Part shown: positions 1 to 5,762 of the stretch, one piece after another
Layout of the letters: every line of letters begins with the position of its first letter
Position numbering within the stretch: the first letter of the stretch is position 1
DNA from: Caldivirga sp. UBA161
Lineage (GTDB): Archaea > Thermoproteota > Thermoprotei > Thermoproteales > Thermocladiaceae
Assembly (NCBI RefSeq): GCF_002506515.1
Contig: NZ_DAXS01000031.1
Coordinates: 1 to 10,145, forward strand
Direction: 5' to 3'
Length of the DNA stretch: 10,145 nt
The notes under the pieces: model-generated
What the model was told of the DNA's origin: nothing
The model's input: only the letters and a program-made list of their open reading frames with translations
Database searches by the model: none
Translations under genes and position numbers: made by a program

Positions 1-128
1 CTTAGTTCCCAAACCATTTAAATTACCTAAATATAACCGCCAGGTAGGCGTTTAAAGTATTATACTAGTTACTGCACAAAATAAACTACTTTACTTATAC
101 TTTCCCTTAACCTCAAATGGCATTGCCG
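1..128. other. Left-edge intergenic region with an AT-rich promoter-like box
   Basis: No coding frame or RNA gene is visible here. The sequence is AT-rich. An ATTTAAATT box at about 17-25, read on the minus strand, could be a TATA element for a gene starting just outside the left edge, since leaderless starts in this window lie 25-28 bases beyond their box. The 3' end of the SRPBCC gene abuts the region, so its terminator should also fall here, but I see no strong hairpin or long T-run in the right orientation. Confidence 0.3.
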
Positions 129-566
129 CTATTGCCTTAGAGGGCTGGAGCTCCCCTTAATTGATTCAGCATCATTAATTATCCTCTCCAATGCGTGTTC
201 TGAACCTTGCTTAAAATGATTAATTATCCACCTGCTCATGGGTGTTAAGAGTGGGTGTAGTTTAATGTTCCATTCACTGGTTAATTCACCATCATTAACC
301 TTAACAACATGCACACCTTTGAATGGCCCCTTCAGGAAATTAAATACCACAGTGTAGTTACCCACTTCCACGTAGGCTGTTCCGTGATTTAATGGGCCAT
401 TAAAGGCGAACCTAATGTTAACCAGTAGCCTACCTTCATTATTACCTATTACTTTAACTTCCCTATGCCCATGCCAGTACTTTGGGTAGTCTTCAATCCT
501 TGAGACTAGGCTCCATATGGTTTCCTTAGGTATGTTAGTCCTCTTACTTACTGTGAATTTAATCAT
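129..566 (-). CDS. SRPBCC (START/polyketide-cyclase-like) ligand-binding protein
   Basis: A 145-residue soluble protein with the usual outline of a SRPBCC helix-grip domain. The N-terminal strand (residues 2-8) is followed by a short helix with the typical 'IPKETIWSLVSRIEDYPKYW' (12-31) and then a run of antiparallel strands (37-98). A long C-terminal amphipathic helix (about 107-135) would close the hydrophobic pocket. Length matches single-domain family members (about 140-150). The family binds hydrophobic ligands or catalyses cyclisation and aromatisation, but nothing here identifies the ligand. There is no signal peptide or membrane segment, so it should be cytosolic. The ATG start sits about 24 bases from an AT-rich box on the minus strand, consistent with its own leaderless transcript. 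It lies 53 bases downstream of the HTH regulator gene on the same strand, so partial co-transcription is possible. The fold is fairly sure; the specific function is unknown. Confidence 0.75.
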   Translation of the reverse strand: MIKFTVSKRTNIPKETIWSLVSRIEDYPKYWHGHREVKVIGNNEGRLLVNIRFAFNGPLNHGTAYVEVGNYTVVFNFLKGPFKGVHVVKVNDGELTSEWNIKLHPLLTPMSRWIINHFKQGSEHALERIINDAESIKGSSSPLRQ

Positions 567-585
567 TACTGGGTATACTCGTGAT

Positions 586-594
586 TATTAAATA
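586..594 (-). promoter_or_regulatory. TATA box of the SRPBCC gene
   Basis: On the minus strand the sequence reads TTATTTAAT and is centred about 24 bases before the ATG at 566, close to the distance expected for an archaeal box A driving a leaderless message. No purine-rich Shine-Dalgarno site lies between it and the ATG. Confidence 0.5.
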
Positions 595-619
595 ACCTCT
601 TCGCGGCTGGTGGAGGGAG

Positions 620-1219
620 TTAGTTATCGCCGCTTGGTATTCTTAAGTTAATTGAACTTGACCTAAGCCTCTTGGCTAAGTTAAGTAGTATTAAGTTTCT
701 GAAAACTTCCATATATGCCTCAGCTGGTTCAGGGGAGTGTAGCTTAATGCCGTATTTACTGGCCATGCCTTTAACATTCCTTGTGCAGAGCGCCCTAAGT
801 GGGCATGTGGAGCAGTAATCCCCTGTGGAATCTTTGAATATTATTAGGCCGTGGATTGGGTCTAGGAAGGCACCCTTATTTGGCAGTAGCTTAATTACAA
901 TAGTGTCATTAACCTCCTCCACGGTGGATACCACGTAGACTGACGCCGAGAAGACGTAACCACTATTACTCTTACTTAACCAACCACTCCTAATGAGCGC
1001 CTTCAAGTGCCTTGATAATTGCCCCTTGGGTATTGACGTTGCCTTAAGTATCTCATTAAACCTGGACGCCCCCTTGGCTATTGATGATACTATGGTTGAG
1101 TTAATGTTATTGAATATTACATCGAAGTTGCGTTCACTCATGATTACGTAGGATCCCTCCTCAATACTTGCCTCAAGCCTACCTGGAAGCACTATTAAGT
1201 CTGGCTTAACCTCAGCCAC
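620..1219 (-). CDS. Winged-HTH (ArsR-like) transcription regulator with C-terminal Cys cluster
   Basis: A 199-residue predicted DNA-binding protein. Residues about 30-92 form a winged helix: a helix at 41-50, then 'RFNEILKATSIPKGQLSRHL' (53-72) as helix-turn-helix, 'KALIRSGWLSK' leading into the wing and 'GYVFS' as its strand. This resembles the ArsR/MarR-type HTH used by archaeal regulators. Residues 93-130 look like beta-rich linker. C136, C139 and C145 form a C-x2-C-x5-C cluster, with H161 as a possible fourth ligand, which could bind zinc or an Fe-S cluster and act as a metal or redox sensor. That role is inferred. The C-terminal helix (about 165-187) may dimerise. The start is GTG at 1219, chosen because an AT-rich box lies 25 bases upstream; the overlapping ATG at 1221 is in another frame that soon stops. 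It is divergent from the L30 gene across a 98-base intergenic region. Confidence 0.7.
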   Translation of the reverse strand: MAEVKPDLIVLPGRLEASIEEGSYVIMSERNFDVIFNNINSTIVSSIAKGASRFNEILKATSIPKGQLSRHLKALIRSGWLSKSNSGYVFSASVYVVSTVEEVNDTIVIKLLPNKGAFLDPIHGLIIFKDSTGDYCSTCPLRALCTRNVKGMASKYGIKLHSPEPAEAYMEVFRNLILLNLAKRLRSSSINLRIPSGDN

Positions 1220-1238
1220 ATTTGGGGATAAGGAAAGT

Positions 1239-1248
1239 TATTATTAAG
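1239..1248 (-). promoter_or_regulatory. TATA box of the HTH regulator gene
   Basis: The minus strand reads CTTAATAATA, centred about 25 bases before the GTG at 1219. It faces away from the L30 promoter about 45 bases to the right, so the short intergenic region carries divergent promoters. Confidence 0.5.
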
Positions 1249-1287
1249 CCTTAGGCGGATTACTGAATTAACCCACTTTAGGTACAG

Positions 1288-1295
1288 TTATAAAG
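1288..1295 (+). promoter_or_regulatory. TATA box of the L30 gene
   Basis: TTATAAAG is centred about 27 bases before the ATG at 1318. This places the transcription start at or within a base or two of the start codon, so the mRNA should be leaderless. There is no Shine-Dalgarno motif before the ATG. Confidence 0.7.
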
Positions 1296-1317
1296 GGGGC
1301 TTGGGCAAGGGGTCATT

Positions 1318-1875
1318 ATGCAGAGCACCCAGGAGGTTGAGCGGAGTGGGGAGCATGGTAGGGTTATTGTCGCCGCAGTTAGGATTAGGGGGTTAGCTGA
1401 TGTTAACCCTGACGTTAACCATACGCTAAACCTACTTAGGCTTAGGAGGAGGTTCACGTGTAGTGTATACGTGTTGTCTGATTCAATTAAGGGTATGCTT
1501 AAGTCTGTTGAGAGTTGGGCTACTTGGGGTGAATTAAGTAGGGATACTTTAATTCAACTGCTCAGGCGGAGGGGTAGGATTACCGGTGACTTACCTTTAA
1601 CGGATGAGTACCTTAAGAAGTATGGATGGGGTAGTGTTGAGGAGTTGGTGGATGCTTACATTAAGGGTGAGGTTAAGAACCTATGGTGCAGTGGGGGTGA
1701 GGGGCCTAAGGTGATTAACGGTAAGGCATCATGCATACCAGGCCTTAAACCATTCTTCAGGCTACACCCACCTAAGGGTGGATTTAAGGGTAGTATTAAG
1801 AAGCCTTATGGAGCTGGAGGGGAATTGGGGTATAGGGGTTTAGGTATTAATGAGCTTATATTAAGAATGATCTAA
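1318..1875 (+). CDS. rpl30: 50S ribosomal protein L30 (uL30), archaeal type
   Basis: Ribosomal protein of the large subunit. After a 16-residue N-terminal tail, 'VIVAAVRIRGLADVNPDV' (about 17-34) gives the first strand and the IRG signature, and 'TLNLLRLRRRFTCSVY' (about 41-56) the helix and second strand. 'GMLKSVESWATWGELS' (about 60-75) is the conserved segment of the archaeal/eukaryotic L30/L7 family. The lineage-specific C-terminal extension follows, ending in 'FRLHPPKGGFKGSIKKPYG' (about 143-161) and 'LGYRGLGINELILRMI'. At 185 residues it is much longer than the roughly 60-residue bacterial L30 and somewhat longer than many archaeal homologues. It stands here apart from the large ribosomal operons, with its own TATA box and an apparently leaderless ATG. 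Its 3' end overlaps the convergent Brix gene by four bases. Identification is confident. Confidence 0.95.
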   Translation: MQSTQEVERSGEHGRVIVAAVRIRGLADVNPDVNHTLNLLRLRRRFTCSVYVLSDSIKGMLKSVESWATWGELSRDTLIQLLRRRGRITGDLPLTDEYLKKYGWGSVEELVDAYIKGEVKNLWCSGGEGPKVINGKASCIPGLKPFFRLHPPKGGFKGSIKKPYGAGGELGYRGLGINELILRMI

Positions 1876-2450
1876 GCCCTAATCCTCTTAACCACTAGGC
1901 CAGGTGCATTAACCTCCTTAAACCTCCTAACCCTAATAATAGGTCCCCTTGGTGCGTATGTTAACCCATCTATGAAGCCTACCTCACAGTACCCCGGCTT
2001 CATGGGCCTAATGTACATTATTGAATCATAACTCCTATACTCATCCACACTCCCATAGAATACCTGTGACTCAAAGACCTCAGACAGGATTAAGGCTAAT
2101 TGAATCCCCTGTTGAGCCACAATAACCATGGATGCCGCCTTACCTAGAATTGGCCTGAAGGGTAGTATGTCCTTAAGCAGCTTAACGCCTGCCAGGGTTA
2201 TTACATAGGGTAGCTTAACCAGTGAATCCTCCTTAATCCTGTAGATGACCATTGATGATGGGTTACCGTGGAATGAAGTGAATACCACAATGTGCCTAGC
2301 CCCCATTTCCAATGCGTTTAAGGCCAATTCAACTAAACCACTCCTACCCCTATTAACCTTAACGGCGCCTGGTATTGCTAACTCAAGCTCATTAATGAAT
2401 TGCCTAAGCCTAGTGGAGGCATCCCTTGAGGTGGTTAACACAACAGCCAT
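1872..2450 (-). CDS. Brix-domain ribosome biogenesis protein
   Basis: A 192-residue single Brix domain, the archaeal relative of eukaryotic Imp4/Brx1/Rpf proteins that assist rRNA processing and assembly of ribosomal subunits. It starts with 'LTTSRDASTRLRQFINEL' (5-22), the typical Brix N-terminus. 'PGAVKVNRGR' and 'ELALNALEMGARHIVVFTS' (about 46-64) form the first alpha/beta unit, and 'FHGNPSSMVIYRI' (65-77) is the conserved motif that follows. The C-terminal half carries the pseudo-repeat ending in 'RGPIIRVRRF'. Length fits archaeal Brix proteins. The ATG at 2450 fits a leaderless transcript because a TATA box lies 28 bases upstream. However, AGGAGGA abuts this ATG and is ideally spaced for the GTG at codon 4 (2441), so the start could be three codons later. 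It faces the L30 gene tail to tail and shares a promoter region head to head with the APC permease. Confidence 0.9.
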   Translation of the reverse strand: MAVVLTTSRDASTRLRQFINELELAIPGAVKVNRGRSGLVELALNALEMGARHIVVFTSFHGNPSSMVIYRIKEDSLVKLPYVITLAGVKLLKDILPFRPILGKAASMVIVAQQGIQLALILSEVFESQVFYGSVDEYRSYDSIMYIRPMKPGYCEVGFIDGLTYAPRGPIIRVRRFKEVNAPGLVVKRIRA

Positions 2451-2473
2451 TCCTCCTAAGTACAGCTTATGGG

Positions 2474-2482
2474 TATTATAAA
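2474..2482 (-). promoter_or_regulatory. TATA box of the Brix gene
   Basis: The minus strand reads TTTATAATA, centred 28 bases before the ATG at 2450. This is a good archaeal box A for a leaderless transcript. Confidence 0.65.
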
Positions 2483-2515
2483 CCTTAATTAAGCTTCACT
2501 GGGCTTAAGGTATAT

Positions 2516-2524
2516 CTTAAAATA
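2516..2524 (+). promoter_or_regulatory. TATA box of the APC permease gene
   Basis: CTTAAAATA is centred about 26 bases before the ATG at 2546. Together with the opposed Brix box about 40 bases to the left it makes a compact divergent promoter region of 95 bases. Confidence 0.6.
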
Positions 2525-2545
2525 CGCCGCTTGACTTAGGTAAGC

Positions 2546-3826
2546 ATGAGGAGGAAGTTAACCTTATGGGAAGCCACCGCCGTGGGGTTGGGGAACATTA
2601 TTGGGGCAGGCATATTCGTTATGGCTGGTTCAGCAATAAACCTAGCGGGGCCTGGAGCATTGCTTGCCTTCGTGGTTACTGCAGCGTTGGCTATTGGGGT
2701 TGGGTTAAATAGCGCCGAGATGGCTTCAGCCTTCCCCAACGTTGAGGGTGGGGTTTACTCCTTTGCTAAATTAACTCTAGGTGATTCTGTTGGCTTCCTG
2801 GTTGGCCTACTTAGGGTTGTTTCCTACGTAATCGGTGGCGCAGCCGTTGCCTTAGGATTCTCAGGTTACTTAGCCTCAATGGGGGTGCCGCGGTACTTAA
2901 TGTACCCAATCTCAGTGGCGTTAATAGTTGTATTATCACTACTCTACAGGTCTGGTTTAAAGATCGCCTCAGAGTTTGAGAAGTACTTAACCTCAATCAA
3001 CATAGCTGGCTTAGTAGTCTTCATTATTGCTGGTTTACTTTACTCAGGTCCATTTAAGTCAAGCCACTTTAAGCCGCTCCTACCTCATGGGTTATTCGGC
3101 CTCATTGAGTCATCATCCCTAGCCTTCTTCGCCTACTCAGGCTTCAACACAATAGCCACGTTAACGCCATCTGTGGAGGATGGGGGGAGGAATGTACCTA
3201 AGGCCATAGTATTATCCTTAAGCATAACCACCGTAATATATATTCTAGTAGTCTTCACAATGCTTTACATAGCCCCCTGGCAGCTATACGGTACTAGGCC
3301 GGATCCATTAAGCTTCGCCCTTGAGGAGGCCAGGGCGCCCTACGTGGTTAGGTTAATCGTATCCTCAGTGGCCTTACTATCAACGTTCACCGTGACGCTA
3401 TCAATGATTATAGCTGGGGTGAGGACCATGAGCCAGATGGCTGAGGATAACGTGGTACCAAGGAGGCTTTCCCACGGTGACTGGCCACTATTTATAGTTA
3501 CCACAGCGACCTTAGCATCATTAGCGCTTGGCAATGTGGAGACGCTGGGCTTGGTGGCTAATTTCGGGGTCGTCTTCTCCTATATAACAACCCCAATAGC
3601 CGTAGTGGTGGCTAGGAGGAGGCGTATCACTGGGTCCTTTAAGGCTCCCTTATTCCCAATACTGCAGTTATTAACCATTGCCCTATCCCTACTGATCACC
3701 AGTGCCCTTGGGTATAAGTCCATTGAAATAGGGGCTATGACACTCATAGTGGGTATACTGATTTACGAAGTTCACGAGGAGCTTAACATTATTGAGAGGA
3801 GGCGTAGTGCTACTGTGGGTGGCTGA
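2546..3826 (+). CDS. APC-superfamily amino acid permease
   Basis: A 426-residue integral membrane protein of the amino acid-polyamine-organocation family. TM1 (about 9-35) carries 'GLGNIIGAGIF', the unwound glycine-rich signature that contacts the substrate amino or carboxyl groups. TM2 follows at about 37-60. The conserved 'EMASAFPNVEGGVYSF' (58-73) matches the loop before TM3 in this family, in which most members have P.(A/S)GG.Y. Roughly a dozen hydrophobic segments follow, including 'SLAFFAYSGFNTIATL' (about 191-206), the family's TM6 region. The C-terminal tail after the last segment is short, charged and probably cytosolic. Uptake of an amino acid or polyamine by cation symport or exchange is the likely role; the substrate cannot be read from sequence. 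The ATG is set by a TATA box 26 bases upstream. It appears monocistronic, because the next gene has its own promoter 33 bases after its stop codon. Confidence 0.9.
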   Translation: MRRKLTLWEATAVGLGNIIGAGIFVMAGSAINLAGPGALLAFVVTAALAIGVGLNSAEMASAFPNVEGGVYSFAKLTLGDSVGFLVGLLRVVSYVIGGAAVALGFSGYLASMGVPRYLMYPISVALIVVLSLLYRSGLKIASEFEKYLTSINIAGLVVFIIAGLLYSGPFKSSHFKPLLPHGLFGLIESSSLAFFAYSGFNTIATLTPSVEDGGRNVPKAIVLSLSITTVIYILVVFTMLYIAPWQLYGTRPDPLSFALEEARAPYVVRLIVSSVALLSTFTVTLSMIIAGVRTMSQMAEDNVVPRRLSHGDWPLFIVTTATLASLALGNVETLGLVANFGVVFSYITTPIAVVVARRRRITGSFKAPLFPILQLLTIALSLLITSALGYKSIEIGAMTLIVGILIYEVHEELNIIERRRSATVGG

Positions 3827-3858
3827 TCATGCCTAACGTCAGTGCCCAGGGAGGAAAG

Positions 3859-3868
3859 TTTTATATAT
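3859..3868 (+). promoter_or_regulatory. TATA box that fixes the start of the NusA-like gene
   Basis: TTTTATATAT is centred about 26 bases before the ATG at 3890. It lies inside the longer frame that opens with GTG at 3842. That frame would place the promoter within the coding region, so ATG 3890 is preferred. Confidence 0.7.
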
Positions 3869-3889
3869 CCTAACTCTAATGAGGGGTTA

Positions 3890-4426
3890 ATGCGGATTCC
3901 GTTCTGCGAATTCTGCGTGAAGACGAGGCTGTTTTGCAGTAAGTGCCAGTCTCTGCTTAACAGTGGGCAGTATGAGATGTATGATGTTGACGTCATAGAC
4001 GCAATCCTTAAGTTAACCGATAATGATCAGAAGCTTAGGGGCATGCTGAGCAACGTTGAGTACTTTAAGTCCTATGAGGTTAATGATACTTACTTCATCG
4101 CCCTGAAGGGTATTAGGCGAGTGCCCATTAATGTTGTTAGGCAACTTGAGGATAAGCTTTCAGAGTCCCTTAATAGGAGGGTTAAGATAATTGAGTACAC
4201 TGCCGATATTAATGAATTAGTGACCCAGGTGGCTTACCCAGCTAGGCCAACTGTGGCTACGACTTGGCTACCTGATGGAACCAATGAAACTGAAGTTAGG
4301 ATAATGAGGAGGGATGCTAGAAGGCTTAGGCTTAGGCCATCCGACATGGCTAAGTTGCTGAGCGCCATAACTAACAGGAACGTTAAGGTTAAGGTAATTA
4401 GCCACGATCAATTAAACACCGTGTAA
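3890..4426 (+). CDS. NusA-like KH-domain RNA-binding protein with N-terminal zinc-type Cys cluster
   Basis: A 178-residue protein beginning 'MRIPFCEFCVKTRLFCSKC'. C6, C9, C16 and C19 form two CxxC pairs likely to hold zinc. After this come two KH-like units. The first is around residues 50-110, with strand 'DTYFIALKGI' and helix 'NVVRQLEDKLSESLNRRVKI'. The second is around 125-175, with 'EVRIMRRDARRLRL', then a helix, then 'NRNVKVKVI'. The order resembles the paired KH domains of archaeal NusA-like proteins. Neither unit shows an intact GxxG loop, so nucleic-acid binding may be unconventional. A role in transcription elongation or termination, or in RNA binding, is inferred from the family. 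The frame also opens at GTG 3842, but the TATA box at 3859-3868 and the Cys-rich N-terminus favour ATG 3890 with a leaderless mRNA. It converges on the ceramidase-like gene with 52 bases between them. Confidence 0.75.
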   Translation: MRIPFCEFCVKTRLFCSKCQSLLNSGQYEMYDVDVIDAILKLTDNDQKLRGMLSNVEYFKSYEVNDTYFIALKGIRRVPINVVRQLEDKLSESLNRRVKIIEYTADINELVTQVAYPARPTVATTWLPDGTNETEVRIMRRDARRLRLRPSDMAKLLSAITNRNVKVKVISHDQLNTV

Positions 4427-4464
4427 TTGAAGGGAGTAAGTTAAGTGGGCGTTAACCTAGCTTA

Positions 4465-4486
4465 CACCATACATGGTACTATGGTG
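4465..4486. repeat. Inverted repeat between convergent genes
   Basis: CACCATA (4465-4471) and TATGGTG (4480-4486) are perfect 7-base inverted arms around an 8-base loop. The loop contains ATGGT (4473-4477), which can pair alternatively with ACCAT (4466-4470). The repeat covers the TAG stop of the ceramidase-like gene and lies just past the NusA-like gene. It could help end or stabilise converging transcripts. Archaeal terminators usually depend on T-runs, which are absent, so the role is doubtful. Confidence 0.35.
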
Positions 4487-5762
4487 CAATTTCCCTTAGG
4501 TTAGACTCAATACCCTTGATAATAAGCCCCTCAGCATCATCAGTAACCCTACTCCACCTGGCTAACTTAGCCTCATACGTGCCCTTAATGAATGACGCCT
4601 TAATAGGTATATAACCCACGTAGTCATTTACGTAACCAACAACCATAGTTTCCTTAAAACCCATACCCTCAGCAATACTGCTAATCATTAACGCAGACTC
4701 AATGAATGCTTCACCCGGTATAGTGACCATGAGTAAGCCCCCAATCCTCAGTAAGTTTACTTCAGCCTCAATAAACCTTCTATTATCCTTAGAGACCTCG
4801 TACTCCTCATCACTGTACATTAACGTTAAGTAGTCTTCATTAACCCATATTGACTCACTGGGCTCATTAGGCAACCCACCCTTAGCCTTAACCCTCCTAA
4901 GCGCCTCCTCATACCTCAACCTAGCCTCCTCCTGGTTAATTGTCCTGAGGGGTAAGGTAATCTTAATTTCCTTAACCCTAATGACTGGGGCTGTGGGCTT
5001 GAGGGAGCCTAAGGTTTCAATCACTGATGAAGATAATGAGTACCCAAGGTAACTCATGTAACCCCTCCCCTTCCTAATTGGGTCAATGTCGCCTGCCGCC
5101 CCAGTTAAAAACATTAATTCAACGCCATTACTGAGAAGCGACTCATATGTAACTCCAGGGTAGTCGGCTGAGAAGCCTAAGTCAGTGTTACATACTGGGT
5201 GGCATGGGTAATTAACTAAAGCCACCTTACCTTTACTAAACTTAACCAGTAGTATTGGTAATTCACCACTCACTAATCCACCCTTAAAGGACCTGTTGAA
5301 GCATAATCCATTAGCCTCCCCTACACCAATCCTTAACTCAACCCTCTCAGTACCATTAAGCCCACCTGCAGCCTCAGTTAACTTACTCACCACTCCAGTG
5401 AACCAATCATTGTACTTAGCCTTCTCCTCCTCACTGTAGGGTAGGGTATTGGGCCACATTGGTATTATGGTTTCAGGCGCCGAGTGGGTGTGGGTTGAGG
5501 CAACCATTATATTATCCTCCTTAACCCCAGTCACCTTACTTACACTCCTCCTAATTAGTGAAGCGTCATTACTGTATAGGCCAAGTAAATCCAGTTGAAC
5601 CACAATTACCTCAACTTCACCACTGGATATCATTAGTAACCTGGCGTATAATTCATCGTGAACCATGATTGATGGTTTACCAACCCTATGTGCATACCCA
5701 CCTAGCCTGAGGCCAATGGGTGGTGTTATGTTAACCTTACTATACGACGCCTCAATGGCCAT
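4479..5762 (-). CDS. Neutral/alkaline ceramidase-fold hydrolase (N-terminal domain type)
   Basis: A predicted zinc amidohydrolase of the neutral/alkaline non-lysosomal ceramidase family, of the short form lacking the C-terminal domain. Family marks, numbered from the upstream GTG at 5771, are as follows. 'NITPPIGLRLGGY' is at 14-26. 'ASTHTHSAPE' at 91-100 contains the H94/H96 metal pair. 'NYPCHP' has H191, 'SADYPG' is at 201-206, 'GAAGDIDP' lies near 224-231, and 'IPGEAF' lies in the C-terminal third. No signal peptide is present, so it is probably cytosolic, unlike secreted ceramidases. I prefer ATG at 5762 (427 residues), which overlaps the upstream aldolase gene by 11 bases; the frame also opens at GTG 5771 and 5768. 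A GGTGG tract just before the ATG is a weak ribosome site. The tight overlap indicates translational coupling. The substrate is unknown: archaea are not known to make sphingolipids, so another amide is likely. Fold assignment is confident; ceramide as substrate is unlikely. Confidence 0.85.
   Translation of the reverse strand: MAIEASYSKVNITPPIGLRLGGYAHRVGKPSIMVHDELYARLLMISSGEVEVIVVQLDLLGLYSNDASLIRRSVSKVTGVKEDNIMVASTHTHSAPETIIPMWPNTLPYSEEEKAKYNDWFTGVVSKLTEAAGGLNGTERVELRIGVGEANGLCFNRSFKGGLVSGELPILLVKFSKGKVALVNYPCHPVCNTDLGFSADYPGVTYESLLSNGVELMFLTGAAGDIDPIRKGRGYMSYLGYSLSSSVIETLGSLKPTAPVIRVKEIKITLPLRTINQEEARLRYEEALRRVKAKGGLPNEPSESIWVNEDYLTLMYSDEEYEVSKDNRRFIEAEVNLLRIGGLLMVTIPGEAFIESALMISSIAEGMGFKETMVVGYVNDYVGYIPIKASFIKGTYEAKLARWSRVTDDAEGLIIKGIESNLREIAP

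Noticed and set aside
37..52. CGCC/GGCG dyad near the left edge
   Set aside because: Only four base pairs in the stem, with no T-run and no conserved context; chance is sufficient.
2245..2481. Plus-strand open frame opposite the Brix gene
   Set aside because: It is antisense to a well-supported Brix domain, has no recognisable motif and has low-complexity S/L/P composition typical of a shadow frame.
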